Below, piece by piece: positions 1-7,622 of a DNA stretch of 64,000 nucleotides. Positions within the stretch are counted from its first letter, which is position 1; every line of letters starts with the position of its first letter. The notes under the pieces are model-generated. The model saw nothing but the letters and a program-made list of their open reading frames with translations, had not been told where the DNA came from and did no database searches. A program made the translations under genes and the position numbers. Source of the stretch: Robertmurraya siralis (GTDB lineage Bacteria; Bacillota; Bacilli; Bacillales; Cytobacillaceae); assembly GCF_005502275.1 (NCBI RefSeq), contig NZ_SWLZ01000004.1, positions 233,105 to 297,104 of the forward strand, written 5' to 3'.

Positions 1-132
1 ACAGAATTTTTTCGCTCATTTAAAGAGCGAGAATACATAATTAAGAATCTTAAACAGAAATATAAACATGTGAAATTGTCGATTGCCGGGAATATGATTA
101 TTTTTCAGTATGATGATGGAGTAAAACAATGA
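1..132 (+). CDS. C-terminal fragment of an unrecognised phage protein
   Basis: An open frame enters from the left edge and ends at TGA 130-132, giving 43 residues rich in Lys, Phe and Ile. The fragment is too short to assign to a family. It stops about 100 bases before aimR on the same strand. In SPbeta the gene before aimR (yopK) would be yopJ, but homology cannot be judged from this tail. Confidence 0.4.
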   Translation, partial: TEFFRSFKEREYIIKNLKQKYKHVKLSIAGNMIIFQYDDGVKQ

Positions 133-140
133 TACATAAT

Positions 141-159
141 TTAATTAAATAAATATAAA
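141..159 (+). repeat. Dispersed ATTAAATWAATA element (first of at least 23 exact copies)
   Basis: The 12-mer ATTAAATAAATA lies at 144-155, just before the aimR promoter. Exact copies of this form also start at 3929, 16642, 22176, 42209, 43854, 45912, 49801, 55978, 56010, 59342 and 59983. The sister form ATTAAATTAATA starts at 8633, 8920, 9197, 13481, 15265, 20685, 21158, 44725, 47193, 50569 and 54194. All are on the + strand, between genes or overlapping an upstream stop codon. Several sit inside promoter spacers. This may be the SPbeta repeat element (SPBRE) bound by MrpR; that identity is inference. Confidence 0.75.
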
Positions 160-167
160 GAATATTA

Positions 168-196
168 TTGACAATTATCTTACTGTATTATAATAT
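168..196 (+). promoter_or_regulatory. Sigma-A-type promoter of aimR
   Basis: TTGACA at 168-173 is followed after 17 bases by TAATAT at 191-196. An overlapping TATAAT (189-194) gives a 15-base spacer instead. It lies 35 bases before the aimR start and directly downstream of the repeat at 144-155. Confidence 0.7.
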
Positions 197-231
197 AAAG
201 ATACATTAAGAAACAAAGGGGAAGTGGTCAA

Positions 232-1389
232 ATGTTATATCAGCAAATTCTAAATAAATTAGATGAAGAACGAGGATTGGCAGACCAATATTGTACAATT
301 GCCGGTTATAAAAATGGCAACGCACTGAGAAAGAGCCTAAGAGAAAATAGAGAGTTTGGGAGCTTTCAAGGCTTGGTAAATTTAGTCCAAGAATTATTCC
401 CCAATGATGAAAAGCAGCTAATGGCTGAATATGCTATGACACTTGATCCCAATAAGCAAACTGCAAGATACATGCTTGAGTATTGTGAATTAAATAAATT
501 AACATATGCCAAAGAAAAACTATTGAACGATATGTTAAAGTGTAGCAATTCTCAAAGTAAGGAGTGGGCTAGTGTTTATTACATTGAACATAGGTTTTCG
601 AAAGGTGAGATTAATCTTGATGATGCAATGCAGAAGTATGGAAAATTAGCAGTAAAACAACCAGAGACTATTGTAGCTAAAGAAATATATAAGGCTTACT
701 GTTACAGTACTAGTCAAATATTTAACATGGTTTATCCAGTTTTAATCGGCGTTGAAAATTATTTTTCTGAAATTAGAGAAGAATATATAAAAAATAGCCT
801 TATTGGAAGACATAGATTGTTAATTTCCGAGCATTACATTATGATAAATGAAATTGAAAAGGCAAGAGAATACTGCTTAAAATTGATTAATGAAATAGAA
901 TGTAAACATTTAAAATCTGTTGCTTATTTACAACTTGGGAATTCATACATAATCAGTAATTTTGACATGTCATATGACTATCTAAAAAAGGCTTTAAATC
1001 TGATTGAAAACTACAATATAAATGTAATAACAAATATAAAAAGGTCATTGAGTTTTCTACACAATGTTTGGAATAAAACTAATTCATATTTAGATTGTAG
1101 TAGCGAACATCCTTCTGATGTTCATGAAGTAGCCTTTTCCTTATTTAACAACGGGGAGAAAGGAAAGGCAATTAGTATATTAAATCAGCTTGATTTCAGC
1201 AAATTGTCTGACAATCAAAAGGCATTTCATTTGTATATATTGGGGAAAATAAGAGGAGATTTAAATGCATTTACAAATTCAATTATTTATTTTAAAAAAT
1301 CAGGAGATGTGATGTTTAGGCAGTTGCCAATTATTGAACTGAAAAAATTCAATATTCCTGAAAGTGTTTTAAGGGCAATGACTTTTTAA
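232..1389 (+). CDS. aimR: AimR-like arbitrium peptide receptor / transcription regulator
   Basis: Encodes 385 residues, the length typical of SPbeta-group AimR. AimR is a cytoplasmic regulator that drives aimX expression early in infection and is switched off when it binds the imported arbitrium peptide. The first ~60 residues read as a small helix-turn-helix region and the rest as helical TPR-like repeats, as in Rap/AimR proteins. The start at 232 follows AAAGGGGAAG. The decisive context is the small secreted-peptide gene 22 bases downstream (aimP), followed by a strong promoter and terminator, as in phi3T and SPbeta. A Rap-type regulator is the alternative but is less likely in this setting. 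Confidence 0.85.
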   Translation: MLYQQILNKLDEERGLADQYCTIAGYKNGNALRKSLRENREFGSFQGLVNLVQELFPNDEKQLMAEYAMTLDPNKQTARYMLEYCELNKLTYAKEKLLNDMLKCSNSQSKEWASVYYIEHRFSKGEINLDDAMQKYGKLAVKQPETIVAKEIYKAYCYSTSQIFNMVYPVLIGVENYFSEIREEYIKNSLIGRHRLLISEHYIMINEIEKAREYCLKLINEIECKHLKSVAYLQLGNSYIISNFDMSYDYLKKALNLIENYNINVITNIKRSLSFLHNVWNKTNSYLDCSSEHPSDVHEVAFSLFNNGEKGKAISILNQLDFSKLSDNQKAFHLYILGKIRGDLNAFTNSIIYFKKSGDVMFRQLPIIELKKFNIPESVLRAMTF

Positions 1390-1411
1390 GCTTGAAAGGA
1401 GGTGAACACAA

Positions 1412-1555
1412 ATGAAAAAGTCATTGTTGAAAATCATTGCGATTGCAGTGGTAATAGGTGCAGTCGTTGGTTTTACCACGTCTCCAGCAAGCGAAAGTGT
1501 AGATCCCGGAACTGGAACTAAACCAAAGGCAATCTTATATTCAGAAAAAGCATAA
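1412..1555 (+). CDS. aimP: AimP-like arbitrium pro-peptide, atypical C-terminus
   Basis: A 47-residue pre-peptide preceded by a perfect AAAGGAGGTG site. The N-terminus is a signal peptide: MKKS, then a hydrophobic helix (IIAIAVVIGAVVGF). AimP precursors are exported and trimmed to a six-residue communication peptide, usually the last six residues and often ending in GA or GG. Here the protein ends ILYSEKA, which does not fit. A DPGTGT segment lies 12-17 residues before the end and could be an internal mature peptide, or the C-terminus may be a novel specificity. Location after aimR and the signal peptide are seen; the mature peptide is unknown. Confidence 0.8.
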   Translation: MKKSLLKIIAIAVVIGAVVGFTTSPASESVDPGTGTKPKAILYSEKA

Positions 1556-1566
1556 TTAAAATGCTA

Positions 1567-1595
1567 TTGACTACTTAGATCATACATAATATAAT
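1567..1595 (+). promoter_or_regulatory. Putative aimX promoter
   Basis: TTGACT (1567-1572), 17 bases, then TATAAT (1590-1595). It begins 11 bases after the aimP stop and fires toward the terminator at 1624. In arbitrium loci AimR acts at the promoter just downstream of aimP, so this is the expected control point. A repeat-like ATTAAATAAAA overlaps the probable transcription start at about 1597. Confidence 0.75.
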
Positions 1596-1623
1596 GAATT
1601 AAATAAAAAACGTTTTAACAAAG

Positions 1624-1658
1624 TGCGTTGTCGATACTCATACTCGGCAGCGCATTTT
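1624..1658 (+). terminator. Intrinsic terminator / attenuator after aimP
   Basis: Stem TGCGTTGTCGA (1624-1634) pairs with TCGGCAGCGCA (1644-1654) with two G-U pairs and a 9-base loop, followed by TTTT. It lies only about 25-30 bases after the -10 of the 1567 promoter, so it may gate read-through into the aimX position as well as ending the aimR-aimP transcript. Confidence 0.8.
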
Positions 1659-1721
1659 CCAATTTAAAGACTTTGATCCGTTTTTTTAAAAAAATAAAAT
1701 TTGTATCGAAGGGGTAAAATC

Positions 1722-1904
1722 ATGAAGAAAAATTCTCAGCAAACATTAGAGTCTATCTATGTAGAAGTTTTAGAAAATGCTTCAGTTGATGACAACTGTG
1801 TATTCTGCTGGAAGGAACAGAATAATTGTGGATGTAACTCACATGGATATGTGGAAAGTGATGTGTTTATAAATTTAGATGAAGAAATTGAATATATGGG
1901 GTAA
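1722..1904 (+). CDS. Cys-rich small protein at the aimX position
   Basis: A 60-residue protein beginning MKKNSQQTLESIYVEVLENA; the start at 1722 follows AAGGGG. The middle has two Cys pairs, CVFC and CGC, that could bind zinc, and the C-terminus is acidic. It is the first gene after the aimP terminator and has its own terminator at 1914, so by position it is the best candidate for the aimX product. AimX proteins are short and diverge quickly, so sequence gives no confirmation. Confidence 0.55.
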   Translation: MKKNSQQTLESIYVEVLENASVDDNCVFCWKEQNNCGCNSHGYVESDVFINLDEEIEYMG

Positions 1905-1913
1905 ATGGAGAAG

Positions 1914-1958
1914 GGTAGAAACGTGCAATAGTTGTCGAGCGTTTCTACCTATTTTTTA
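1914..1958 (+). terminator. Intrinsic terminator
   Basis: Perfect 10-bp stem GGTAGAAACG (1914-1923) with CGTTTCTACC (1940-1949), then TATTTTTTA. It closes the short unit at the aimX position. Confidence 0.9.
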
Positions 1959-1979
1959 TCACTAAATAAATTAAATATA

Positions 1980-2007
1980 TAGACAAAATTTTAAAAAGTG
2001 GTAAAAT
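1980..2007 (+). promoter_or_regulatory. Probable promoter of the 2051-3853 small-gene operon
   Basis: TAGACA (1980-1985), 16 bases, TAAAAT (2002-2007), about 43 bases before the first gene of the operon. A repeat-like AAATTAAATATA lies immediately upstream. Confidence 0.5.
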
Positions 2008-2050
2008 GATTTTAGATAGATAATTAAGTTAATGAGAGGAGGTTTAATTA

Positions 2051-2224
2051 ATGATTATTGTAGAACTGGATAAGTATAGAATGAATAAACAATATGAAGA
2101 TTATTATAAAGGATTATCATGTTCTGATGTTTTAAATAAAAAGAAATTAAATACATACGATAAAGAATTAGTTGCTGGTTATATGAAGCTACTAACAAGT
2201 CAGATTAAGACAAAGGAGGTGTAA
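2051..2224 (+). CDS. Hypothetical 57-residue protein
   Basis: First gene of a tightly packed set of small genes. The ATG at 2051 follows GAGAGGAGG. The product is Lys/Tyr-rich with no recognised motif. Its stop overlaps the next start (TAATG), so the two are probably translationally coupled. Confidence 0.6.
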   Translation: MIIVELDKYRMNKQYEDYYKGLSCSDVLNKKKLNTYDKELVAGYMKLLTSQIKTKEV

Positions 2225-2418
2225 TGATGACCAAAATTGAAATTAAAGGAGAATTGATTACAAATGAAGAGTTAACAGACCAAGATCTTGTGATTAAATT
2301 TATGAAAGCGCTAAGAACAGAAAATTTGATGTTTAATGGGGCAAGTAAGCCAATAGAAGATATTAAGATTTATGAAAAAATACATAGAGAAAGTGGAAGT
2401 GAGCAATACAATGTTTAA
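2224..2418 (+). CDS. Hypothetical 64-residue acidic protein
   Basis: Two ATGs in tandem (2224 and 2227) follow AAAGGAGG; the second has the better spacing. The protein is mixed charged and helical in character. It overlaps the following gene by 8 bases. No family is recognised. Confidence 0.65.
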   Translation: MMTKIEIKGELITNEELTDQDLVIKFMKALRTENLMFNGASKPIEDIKIYEKIHRESGSEQYNV

Positions 2419-2557
2419 TAGTAACGATAGGCTGATTGAATTGTTGCAAATAGATAATATTAGTGAAATGGAACTGAGTGAATATGTAGAATTGTTAGAA
2501 CTATTAGATGCAAGAAGAGAGAGGATATATGGTTTATTGTATTCAATAAAAAGTTAA
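2411..2557 (+). CDS. Hypothetical 48-residue helical protein
   Basis: Start chosen at ATG 2411, which overlaps the previous stop; a longer frame exists from 2372 but would overlap the previous gene by 47 bases. The product is Leu/Glu-rich (SEYVELLELLDARRER) and probably one amphipathic helical hairpin. Function unknown. Confidence 0.5.
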   Translation: MFNSNDRLIELLQIDNISEMELSEYVELLELLDARRERIYGLLYSIKS

Positions 2558-2584
2558 TTTTATATGAAAGTTAAAGGTGATAAA

Positions 2585-2761
2585 ATGAAATATCCATACA
2601 AGAAAGGGCATTGTGTATTGTTAGGTGGATTTAGGTATGTAATTAAAGATATTAATGAAAATGCAGCATTTGTGATTCATATATCAGATCCAAATGGGCG
2701 AAGAGGTTCATGGATACTGAAATCAAAATTACCGATTCCTTTTGCCAAAATTAATATTTAA
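2585..2761 (+). CDS. Hypothetical 58-residue protein, small beta-barrel character
   Basis: ATG 2585 is preceded by AAAGGTGAT, better than the in-frame ATG at 2564, which has no ribosome site. Alternating hydrophobic strands and a PNGRRGSW turn suggest a small SH3/KOW-like beta fold, as in many phage early proteins. No function is assigned. Confidence 0.6.
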   Translation: MKYPYKKGHCVLLGGFRYVIKDINENAAFVIHISDPNGRRGSWILKSKLPIPFAKINI

Positions 2762-2794
2762 ATAAAAATCTTGTTTTATATAGAAGGTGATTAG

Positions 2795-3022
2795 ATGGAT
2801 ATAAAAATAAAGTTAAAAATGCACCGTGTATATCATTTGAGAAATGCCACTCATATTTTAGCTACGAAAAATTATGGGAGTATTCACAAAGATGATATTG
2901 TTGAAGTTCATAATTACTGTGGTATGGATTATGTTTGTGATATAGGCGCAGAACTAGAAAATGAAATATTGAATGAGATTGATGACAATATCTTACTAGA
3001 AATAACATATGGAGTAGTATAA
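2795..3022 (+). CDS. Hypothetical 75-residue protein
   Basis: Starts after AGAAGGTGATT. Beta-rich N-terminal half and acidic C-terminal half (ENEILNEIDDNIL). The mid-section, around DDIVEVHNYCG, resembles the short beta proteins next to it. Family not recognised. Confidence 0.6.
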   Translation: MDIKIKLKMHRVYHLRNATHILATKNYGSIHKDDIVEVHNYCGMDYVCDIGAELENEILNEIDDNILLEITYGVV

Positions 3023-3051
3023 AAGTCTCTATTCCGAATTGAGGTGATATT

Positions 3052-3204
3052 ATGAACAGATTGATTAAATTTTTAAATATGAATCAACACAAGATTAGTC
3101 ATTTTGAAGGAAATGAGAAGATGTTACTAATACACATGGCGAATGGTGATACTATCGAATTTTATAGTGAGAAAGGTATGGTTGTACATCATTATAAATA
3201 TTGA
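3052..3204 (+). CDS. Hypothetical 50-residue protein
   Basis: ATG 3052 follows GAGGTGATATT and the frame closes at TGA 3202-3204. The next gene's ribosome site follows at once. The product is basic and His/Met-rich. No recognised motif. Confidence 0.55.
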   Translation: MNRLIKFLNMNQHKISHFEGNEKMLLIHMANGDTIEFYSEKGMVVHHYKY

Positions 3205-3213
3205 GGTGATATT

Positions 3214-3432
3214 ATGGAAGTAAGAAACTATTTAGAATCTTTAAGAACACGACAATTAATGGCATTACTCAATGATGCAAGAACGTGTGGATGGTGCTAT
3301 GAGTATATTGATGGTGAAGAAGTGGTGATAGATCATTCTGAGATCAAGACAGTTCTAAACACTAGAGAACACATACCAAACAAACCCGAAGCAAAAGCTC
3401 TTAGAAGAGAAAGAGCAAAGCGTGAAAAATAA
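3214..3432 (+). CDS. Hypothetical 72-residue protein with CGWC motif
   Basis: ATG 3214 follows GAGGTGAT. The N-terminal helix (LRTRQLMALLNDAR) leads into a CGWC dyad and a strongly basic C-terminus (EAKALRRERAKREK). Similar small proteins occur in Bacillus phages, but no function is known to me. Confidence 0.65.
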   Translation: MEVRNYLESLRTRQLMALLNDARTCGWCYEYIDGEEVVIDHSEIKTVLNTREHIPNKPEAKALRRERAKREK

Positions 3433-3451
3433 TAAGCATGGAGGTAACGAT

Positions 3452-3787
3452 ATGATTTATTGGGAAAATGCAATAATTACACTTTCATTCTGCTTAGTGT
3501 TTTACATATGTATTAAAGGGCTTTCTGAAAGATATAAATATAAAACAAAAGCATCATCTCATCATGTATTTATAGATGATGATGCACATAATATAATACA
3601 CGACTGTTATTATGATGTTTTTGGATTGACACCCAACAATATAGAAATAATAGAAATTTATAACTCACTTCCAAAGGAGAACAAATTATTAGCAGAACGA
3701 TGGGGATGGAATGATACAGAAGTAAGAGAAGAAGTATATAGATTTATTAGAGATTTAATGGATAAAAGTCTAATGGAGGTGAATTAA
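3452..3787 (+). CDS. Membrane-anchored hypothetical protein (111 residues)
   Basis: ATG 3452 with GGAGG upstream is preferred over the frame start at 3422, which overlaps the previous gene. One N-terminal membrane helix (AIITLSFCLVFYICIKGL) precedes a cytoplasmic acidic domain with a WGWND motif near residue 82. Function unknown. Confidence 0.6.
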   Translation: MIYWENAIITLSFCLVFYICIKGLSERYKYKTKASSHHVFIDDDAHNIIHDCYYDVFGLTPNNIEIIEIYNSLPKENKLLAERWGWNDTEVREEVYRFIRDLMDKSLMEVN

Positions 3788-3789
3788 TT

Positions 3790-3853
3790 ATGATTGACAA
3801 AATTATAGCATATAGAATATGAAGAAAATGTAAGACTTAAAAAAGAAATTTGA
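3790..3853 (+). pseudogene. Frameshifted micro-gene
   Basis: A strong GGAGGTGA precedes ATG 3790, giving MIDKIIAYRI and then a stop. The next frame continues coherently from 3812 as IEYEENVRLKKEI to TGA 3853. A single-base insertion around 3811 would explain this. It is small, so chance cannot be excluded. Confidence 0.35.
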
Positions 3854-3879
3854 AAATAGATAAAACCTTTGTTTTTTTT

Positions 3880-3907
3880 AGAACTTACTTAAGTAGGTTC
3901 TATTTTT
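3880..3907 (+). terminator. Intrinsic terminator ending the 2051-3853 operon
   Basis: Stem AGAACTTACT (3880-3889) with AGTAGGTTCT (3892-3901), one G-U pair, followed by ATTTTTG. Confidence 0.75.
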
Positions 3908-3943
3908 GTTTTGATTATAATTTATTTAATTAAATAAATAATG

Positions 3944-3971
3944 TTTACATTTTGGTTAATTGTGGTATAAT
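3944..3971 (+). promoter_or_regulatory. Promoter of the yopP-yopQ-mrpR-like operon
   Basis: TTTACA (3944-3949), 16 bases, TATAAT (3966-3971), placed 42 bases before the first gene. An exact repeat copy (3929-3940) abuts the -35, a suitable place for autoregulation by the repressor encoded in the same operon. Confidence 0.7.
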
Positions 3972-4012
3972 ATAATTAAATGGATAACGTATAGATGTGA
4001 CAAGGAGGGATA

Positions 4013-5062
4013 ATGATGCTCGCAGAAAATGTTGTAAAGATAGGACAAAATGAGATTTACGATCAGATTGAATTATTTTTAGAAAAAAAGAAAATGAAAA
4101 GTGGCAGTGAAAAAACAAAAGAAGCATACTATATAGATATTAGAGATTTTTTTAGATATTTGACAAAAGGACAAAAAGACTTAGGGTTCCTATCGATTGA
4201 AGATATCCAGTTAGGTTTAGATGACATAGTGAATTATCAATTATATTTAAAGCATCAAAAAGGACTAATAAATAAGAGTATCAATAGGAAACTTTCAACT
4301 ATTTCGCAACTGTATGCTCGCTTTCAAATGCGTGGAATGGTTAAAGATTTATCGGCATTTGATGAAGCAGATCGTTTGAAAGAAGGAAAAAATCATCATG
4401 GCGTGTTAACAGTCAATGAAGTTTTTCAAATGGCTGATTTGGTGTTAAATCAAAAGCGTGGGAGGAAACGATTAACTAAGTATTACTTGTTACTTTTGGC
4501 TTTAGATAGCTGCTTAAGGAAATCGGCTCTGTTGAACTTAACATGGGATGACTTTTTGATAATTAACAATGATGAGGTTGAAATAAGAGCGATTGATAAA
4601 GGAAATGAAGAACGCAACTTGAGAATTTCAAGAGAATTTTATGAAGAGCTTCAACAATTAAAAAATGAGTCATCCACAAATAAAGTATTTAATATCAGTG
4701 AAACTTCTATCCAAGAAATGATGAATTATTTAAATAAAAAAATGAACTTTGAAAAAAAGAGGAATATTGTTTTTCATTCTATAAGAAAGTGCGGTGTGAC
4801 CTTTCAATATCGAATATCTGGTGGAGATCTACTACATGCTAGAAAAGCATCAGGACATAAAAGTTTAGCCAATCTCCAACTATATCTAGGAGAGACAGAT
4901 CTTAATGTTTTAGGTGCTGTGAGTTCAACAAAAAATAAGTTAGACGATGAATTGTTTATGAAAGTTTCTCATGAAGAACTGATAGAAGGAATAAAAAAAC
5001 TAAATAAAGACCAAATACTTTTATTAAATATAAAATTAAATGAGATAAGAAGTAAACAATAA
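4013..5062 (+). CDS. Tyrosine-recombinase-family protein (YopP-like)
   Basis: 349 residues; tandem ATGs at 4013/4016 follow AAGGAGGG. An N-terminal SAM-like core-binding domain is followed by a catalytic-type domain. The signature residues look retained: Arg in SCLRKSALLNLTWDD, HSIR, GHKS and the Tyr in LQLYLG at the usual spacing. It could therefore be an active recombinase, unlike its neighbour at 6480. Gene order (aimR, aimP, this, YopQ-like, YopR-like) matches SPbeta yopK-yopR, which suggests YopP. Integration itself is more likely done by the serine recombinase at 60659. Confidence 0.75.
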   Translation: MMLAENVVKIGQNEIYDQIELFLEKKKMKSGSEKTKEAYYIDIRDFFRYLTKGQKDLGFLSIEDIQLGLDDIVNYQLYLKHQKGLINKSINRKLSTISQLYARFQMRGMVKDLSAFDEADRLKEGKNHHGVLTVNEVFQMADLVLNQKRGRKRLTKYYLLLLALDSCLRKSALLNLTWDDFLIINNDEVEIRAIDKGNEERNLRISREFYEELQQLKNESSTNKVFNISETSIQEMMNYLNKKMNFEKKRNIVFHSIRKCGVTFQYRISGGDLLHARKASGHKSLANLQLYLGETDLNVLGAVSSTKNKLDDELFMKVSHEELIEGIKKLNKDQILLLNIKLNEIRSKQ

Positions 5063-5113
5063 ATTAATTTACACTAATAACTATATAATGTACAATTAAT
5101 TTGAGGTGATTTT

Positions 5114-6478
5114 ATGAAAAATAAGGAAAAGTTAGTTGAGCACCTGATAGATAATATACAGAAAATAAAGCGAGATAAAAGTGTAATTAGTGATATTAAA
5201 CTTGAGTTAGCTAATAAATATGACATTTTAGCAGGAGATGTCCAAGAGTGGATCAATAAACCTGAAGATAAATTAAATGATTTGGACATAAGAGAATTAT
5301 ATTTATTTGCGGAACAAATTTATTTAAAAACAGGAAATGTTAAAGATTTATCTTTGGAATTGTATTTTACAGATATCGAGAAGGACATGGCAAGGAAATA
5401 TGAAGCATCTTTATATAGTGAGAGATTAAGTTTTCCAATAACATTATCTGATGCAAGAGTTATTGAAGATGGTGTGTTCGCAGTTTTAATGGATATAAAA
5501 ACAATTAATGAACTTGTGAATAATCAGTTGCTTATTTATGATTATGAAATTCAACGTGAAGCTGTGTTGGTAAAAGGGAAAGATGGTTCTATTCGCAAGA
5601 AGCCCAAAATTGTCAAAAAGAACGTTGATGAGATCACCGAACATCTTTTAAAAGGGACATTGTCTAAAACAGCTCCACCTTTAATATGGAATGCGCTACC
5701 TAGAAGTGGCAAAACAGGAGATGAACTTTATTTTGACCCCGCAAAGCAAGAATTGACTATTTTAGAAGGTACAGAGTTAGCAATTGGAGATGGATTCCAC
5801 AGAATTAATGGTATCAAAAACGCTTTAATGAAGAATACCTCCATTGAGCGCAAACTGTTAGTATACATTAGTAATATGTCTAAAAAGCTATTTAGGGCAG
5901 AAATGGCTCAGTTGGCAAAAGCTACTCCCATATCTACAGTTCGTGTTCAAGAGTGGGAATCAAAAAGATATTCAGATAGCATTGTACAGCAGCTTAAGTT
6001 GGAAAGTGATCTGAAGGATAGAATTTCTCAAACTAATCGAATTAAAACAATAGCAAATGAATTGGTTTCTTATAACATTTTGGCAGACACGATAGATGAA
6101 GAATTTGACATTAGCAATCGTGCAGAATCATATGATGTTGGAGATTTTTTAGTTGAATACTTCAACGTACTAGTTGGTGCATACTCAGAAGATTTTTTAG
6201 ATAATCCTTCAGAGTCTAGAAAGATTTCACTGTTGGTAGATAATAATATGTTTGTAGGGTATGTCACTTTGGCTGCACGCTTGTATAAGAAGGGGATTAA
6301 ACCTAGAGAGGTTAGAAAGATAATAAGACAAATTGACTTTTCAAGAACTAATCCTCTATGGAGACAAATCGGAATAATAAACTCTGAAGGTAAAATTGAA
6401 AGAGATACAGTTAAAATTAGAAAAAATATAAAAAAATACTTTAAAGAGATAGATATAGAAAGCATGGTGAATTCATAA
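5114..6478 (+). CDS. YopQ-like protein with DGQHR-like motif
   Basis: 454 residues, close to the SPbeta YopQ length, in the same operon position between two recombinase-fold genes. GDGFHRINGIKNALM at about residues 233-247 resembles the DGQHR motif of DndB/ParB-like proteins (IVDGQHRxxAI). The C-terminal half is helical and basic. It starts at 5114 after TTGAGGTGAT and ends one base before the next ATG. YopQ has no settled function; a DNA-binding or regulatory role with the repressor is inference. Confidence 0.65.
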   Translation: MKNKEKLVEHLIDNIQKIKRDKSVISDIKLELANKYDILAGDVQEWINKPEDKLNDLDIRELYLFAEQIYLKTGNVKDLSLELYFTDIEKDMARKYEASLYSERLSFPITLSDARVIEDGVFAVLMDIKTINELVNNQLLIYDYEIQREAVLVKGKDGSIRKKPKIVKKNVDEITEHLLKGTLSKTAPPLIWNALPRSGKTGDELYFDPAKQELTILEGTELAIGDGFHRINGIKNALMKNTSIERKLLVYISNMSKKLFRAEMAQLAKATPISTVRVQEWESKRYSDSIVQQLKLESDLKDRISQTNRIKTIANELVSYNILADTIDEEFDISNRAESYDVGDFLVEYFNVLVGAYSEDFLDNPSESRKISLLVDNNMFVGYVTLAARLYKKGIKPREVRKIIRQIDFSRTNPLWRQIGIINSEGKIERDTVKIRKNIKKYFKEIDIESMVNS

Positions 6479-6479
6479 A

Positions 6480-7457
6480 ATGAATAACATGTATAATATG
6501 GAGATTAAGGAAGAGTTTCTTAGGTCGCAATATAGTGAAGATACAGCTAAAATTGCAAGGTATGTTTTTTATTACTCATATCTAATAGAGAAAACATTGA
6601 ATAAAGATGTTTTTGAATTTACTATTGATGAACTAGGATCTGTAATTGCTAATTCTAATCCAACGAGTATTGTTGTGGCAAGGTCAAGAGGAAGTATAAT
6701 TTCACAATACTTAAATTGGGCTTATGATAATAACTATAGAGTTAGTAATATAAACCCATTACAGAACATTACAGATGACTGGTACTCCCAATTTATAGAT
6801 AAAAATATTAAACAATTTATATCCATAAAAGAACTTAATGAAATTGTGTCAGGCTTAGTTAATTATCAAGATAAAATCATTCCAGTATTACTTTTTCATG
6901 GAGTATATGGTACACAAAGTTCGGAAATACGTAATTTAAAATTAAGCGATATTCAAGCAGATGGTACTACAGTAAGACTCTATGATGATAGAAAAGGTGA
7001 GCGGTTTATTACCTTAGATAAAGAAGTAATTGAAATGTTAATACAAGCTGCGAATGAATCTTCTTATTATCATAAAAATGGACTAACAGCTATTTCAAGA
7101 TGGGCACAATCTGACTTACTTGAAAGTGACTATATAGTAAAAATGGCTAAAAAAGGTAGGGGTTCAGAGGGTAAAAGAGTGTCGCAAACAATCATCATCA
7201 AAAGAGTTGATTTAATTGCAGAATATTTTGGTATGCCTGATTTGACTCCAAAAAGTATTAATCGTTCTGGTATGTTATATTATGCAAGTAAACTTATTGG
7301 AGTCAAAGAGAAGTTATCACAACAAGATTTTAATGTGATAGGAGATAGATTTAATTTGACAAAGATGGAGAGTAATGGTCACATATATTATAATTCAACT
7401 TACTTGAGCAGTTATATTAACAAAGAGAATATTGATAGACTATATGGCACTAATTAG
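6480..7457 (+). CDS. mrpR: MrpR/YopR-like master repressor of lysogeny
   Basis: 325 residues, the length of SPbeta YopR (renamed MrpR), in the matching gene order. MrpR has a tyrosine-recombinase fold but acts as a transcription repressor on repeated DNA elements. Here the first catalytic Arg is replaced (HGVYGTQSSEIRNL has Gln where Arg is expected) and the HxxR box is SINR, so recombinase activity is unlikely. The ATG is one base after the YopQ-like stop. It probably keeps the lytic genes silent, possibly by binding the dispersed ATTAAATWAATA element. The choice of this gene over 4013 as MrpR rests on order, length and lost catalytic residues. Confidence 0.7.
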   Translation: MNNMYNMEIKEEFLRSQYSEDTAKIARYVFYYSYLIEKTLNKDVFEFTIDELGSVIANSNPTSIVVARSRGSIISQYLNWAYDNNYRVSNINPLQNITDDWYSQFIDKNIKQFISIKELNEIVSGLVNYQDKIIPVLLFHGVYGTQSSEIRNLKLSDIQADGTTVRLYDDRKGERFITLDKEVIEMLIQAANESSYYHKNGLTAISRWAQSDLLESDYIVKMAKKGRGSEGKRVSQTIIIKRVDLIAEYFGMPDLTPKSINRSGMLYYASKLIGVKEKLSQQDFNVIGDRFNLTKMESNGHIYYNSTYLSSYINKENIDRLYGTN

Positions 7458-7460
7458 TAA

Positions 7461-7486
7461 AACTTAACCCTTAGATGGGTTAAGTT
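7461..7486. terminator. Bidirectional hairpin between convergent units
   Basis: Perfect 10-bp stem AACTTAACCC (7461-7470) with GGGTTAAGTT (7477-7486) and a 6-base loop. On the minus strand it is followed by TTTAC, so it may end the leftward regulator transcript. On the plus strand the T tract is poor. Confidence 0.6.
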
Positions 7487-7622
7487 AATACATATAAATA
7501 AATTAAATTCATATTAATAAAAAAGGAATATGTATGCTGTTTTCAGTATTAACAATAATGTAGCAATTGTTACCAAGATGTTAATATTGACAAGAACATG
7601 ATATATTCGACAAAAATAGACA

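Noticed and set aside
366..548. Minus-strand ORFs opposite real genes (for example 366-548, 6070-6465, 9257-9637, 34464-34925, 51777-52055, 53756-54130)
   Set aside because: They lie inside well-supported plus-strand genes, lack ribosome sites and have the hydrophobic Ser/Leu/Ile-rich composition typical of reverse frames of AT-rich genes.
232..1555. Rap-Phr quorum pair instead of arbitrium
   Set aside because: The length of the receptor, the SPbeta-type gene order up to mrpR and the promoter-terminator unit behind the peptide gene fit AimR-AimP better.
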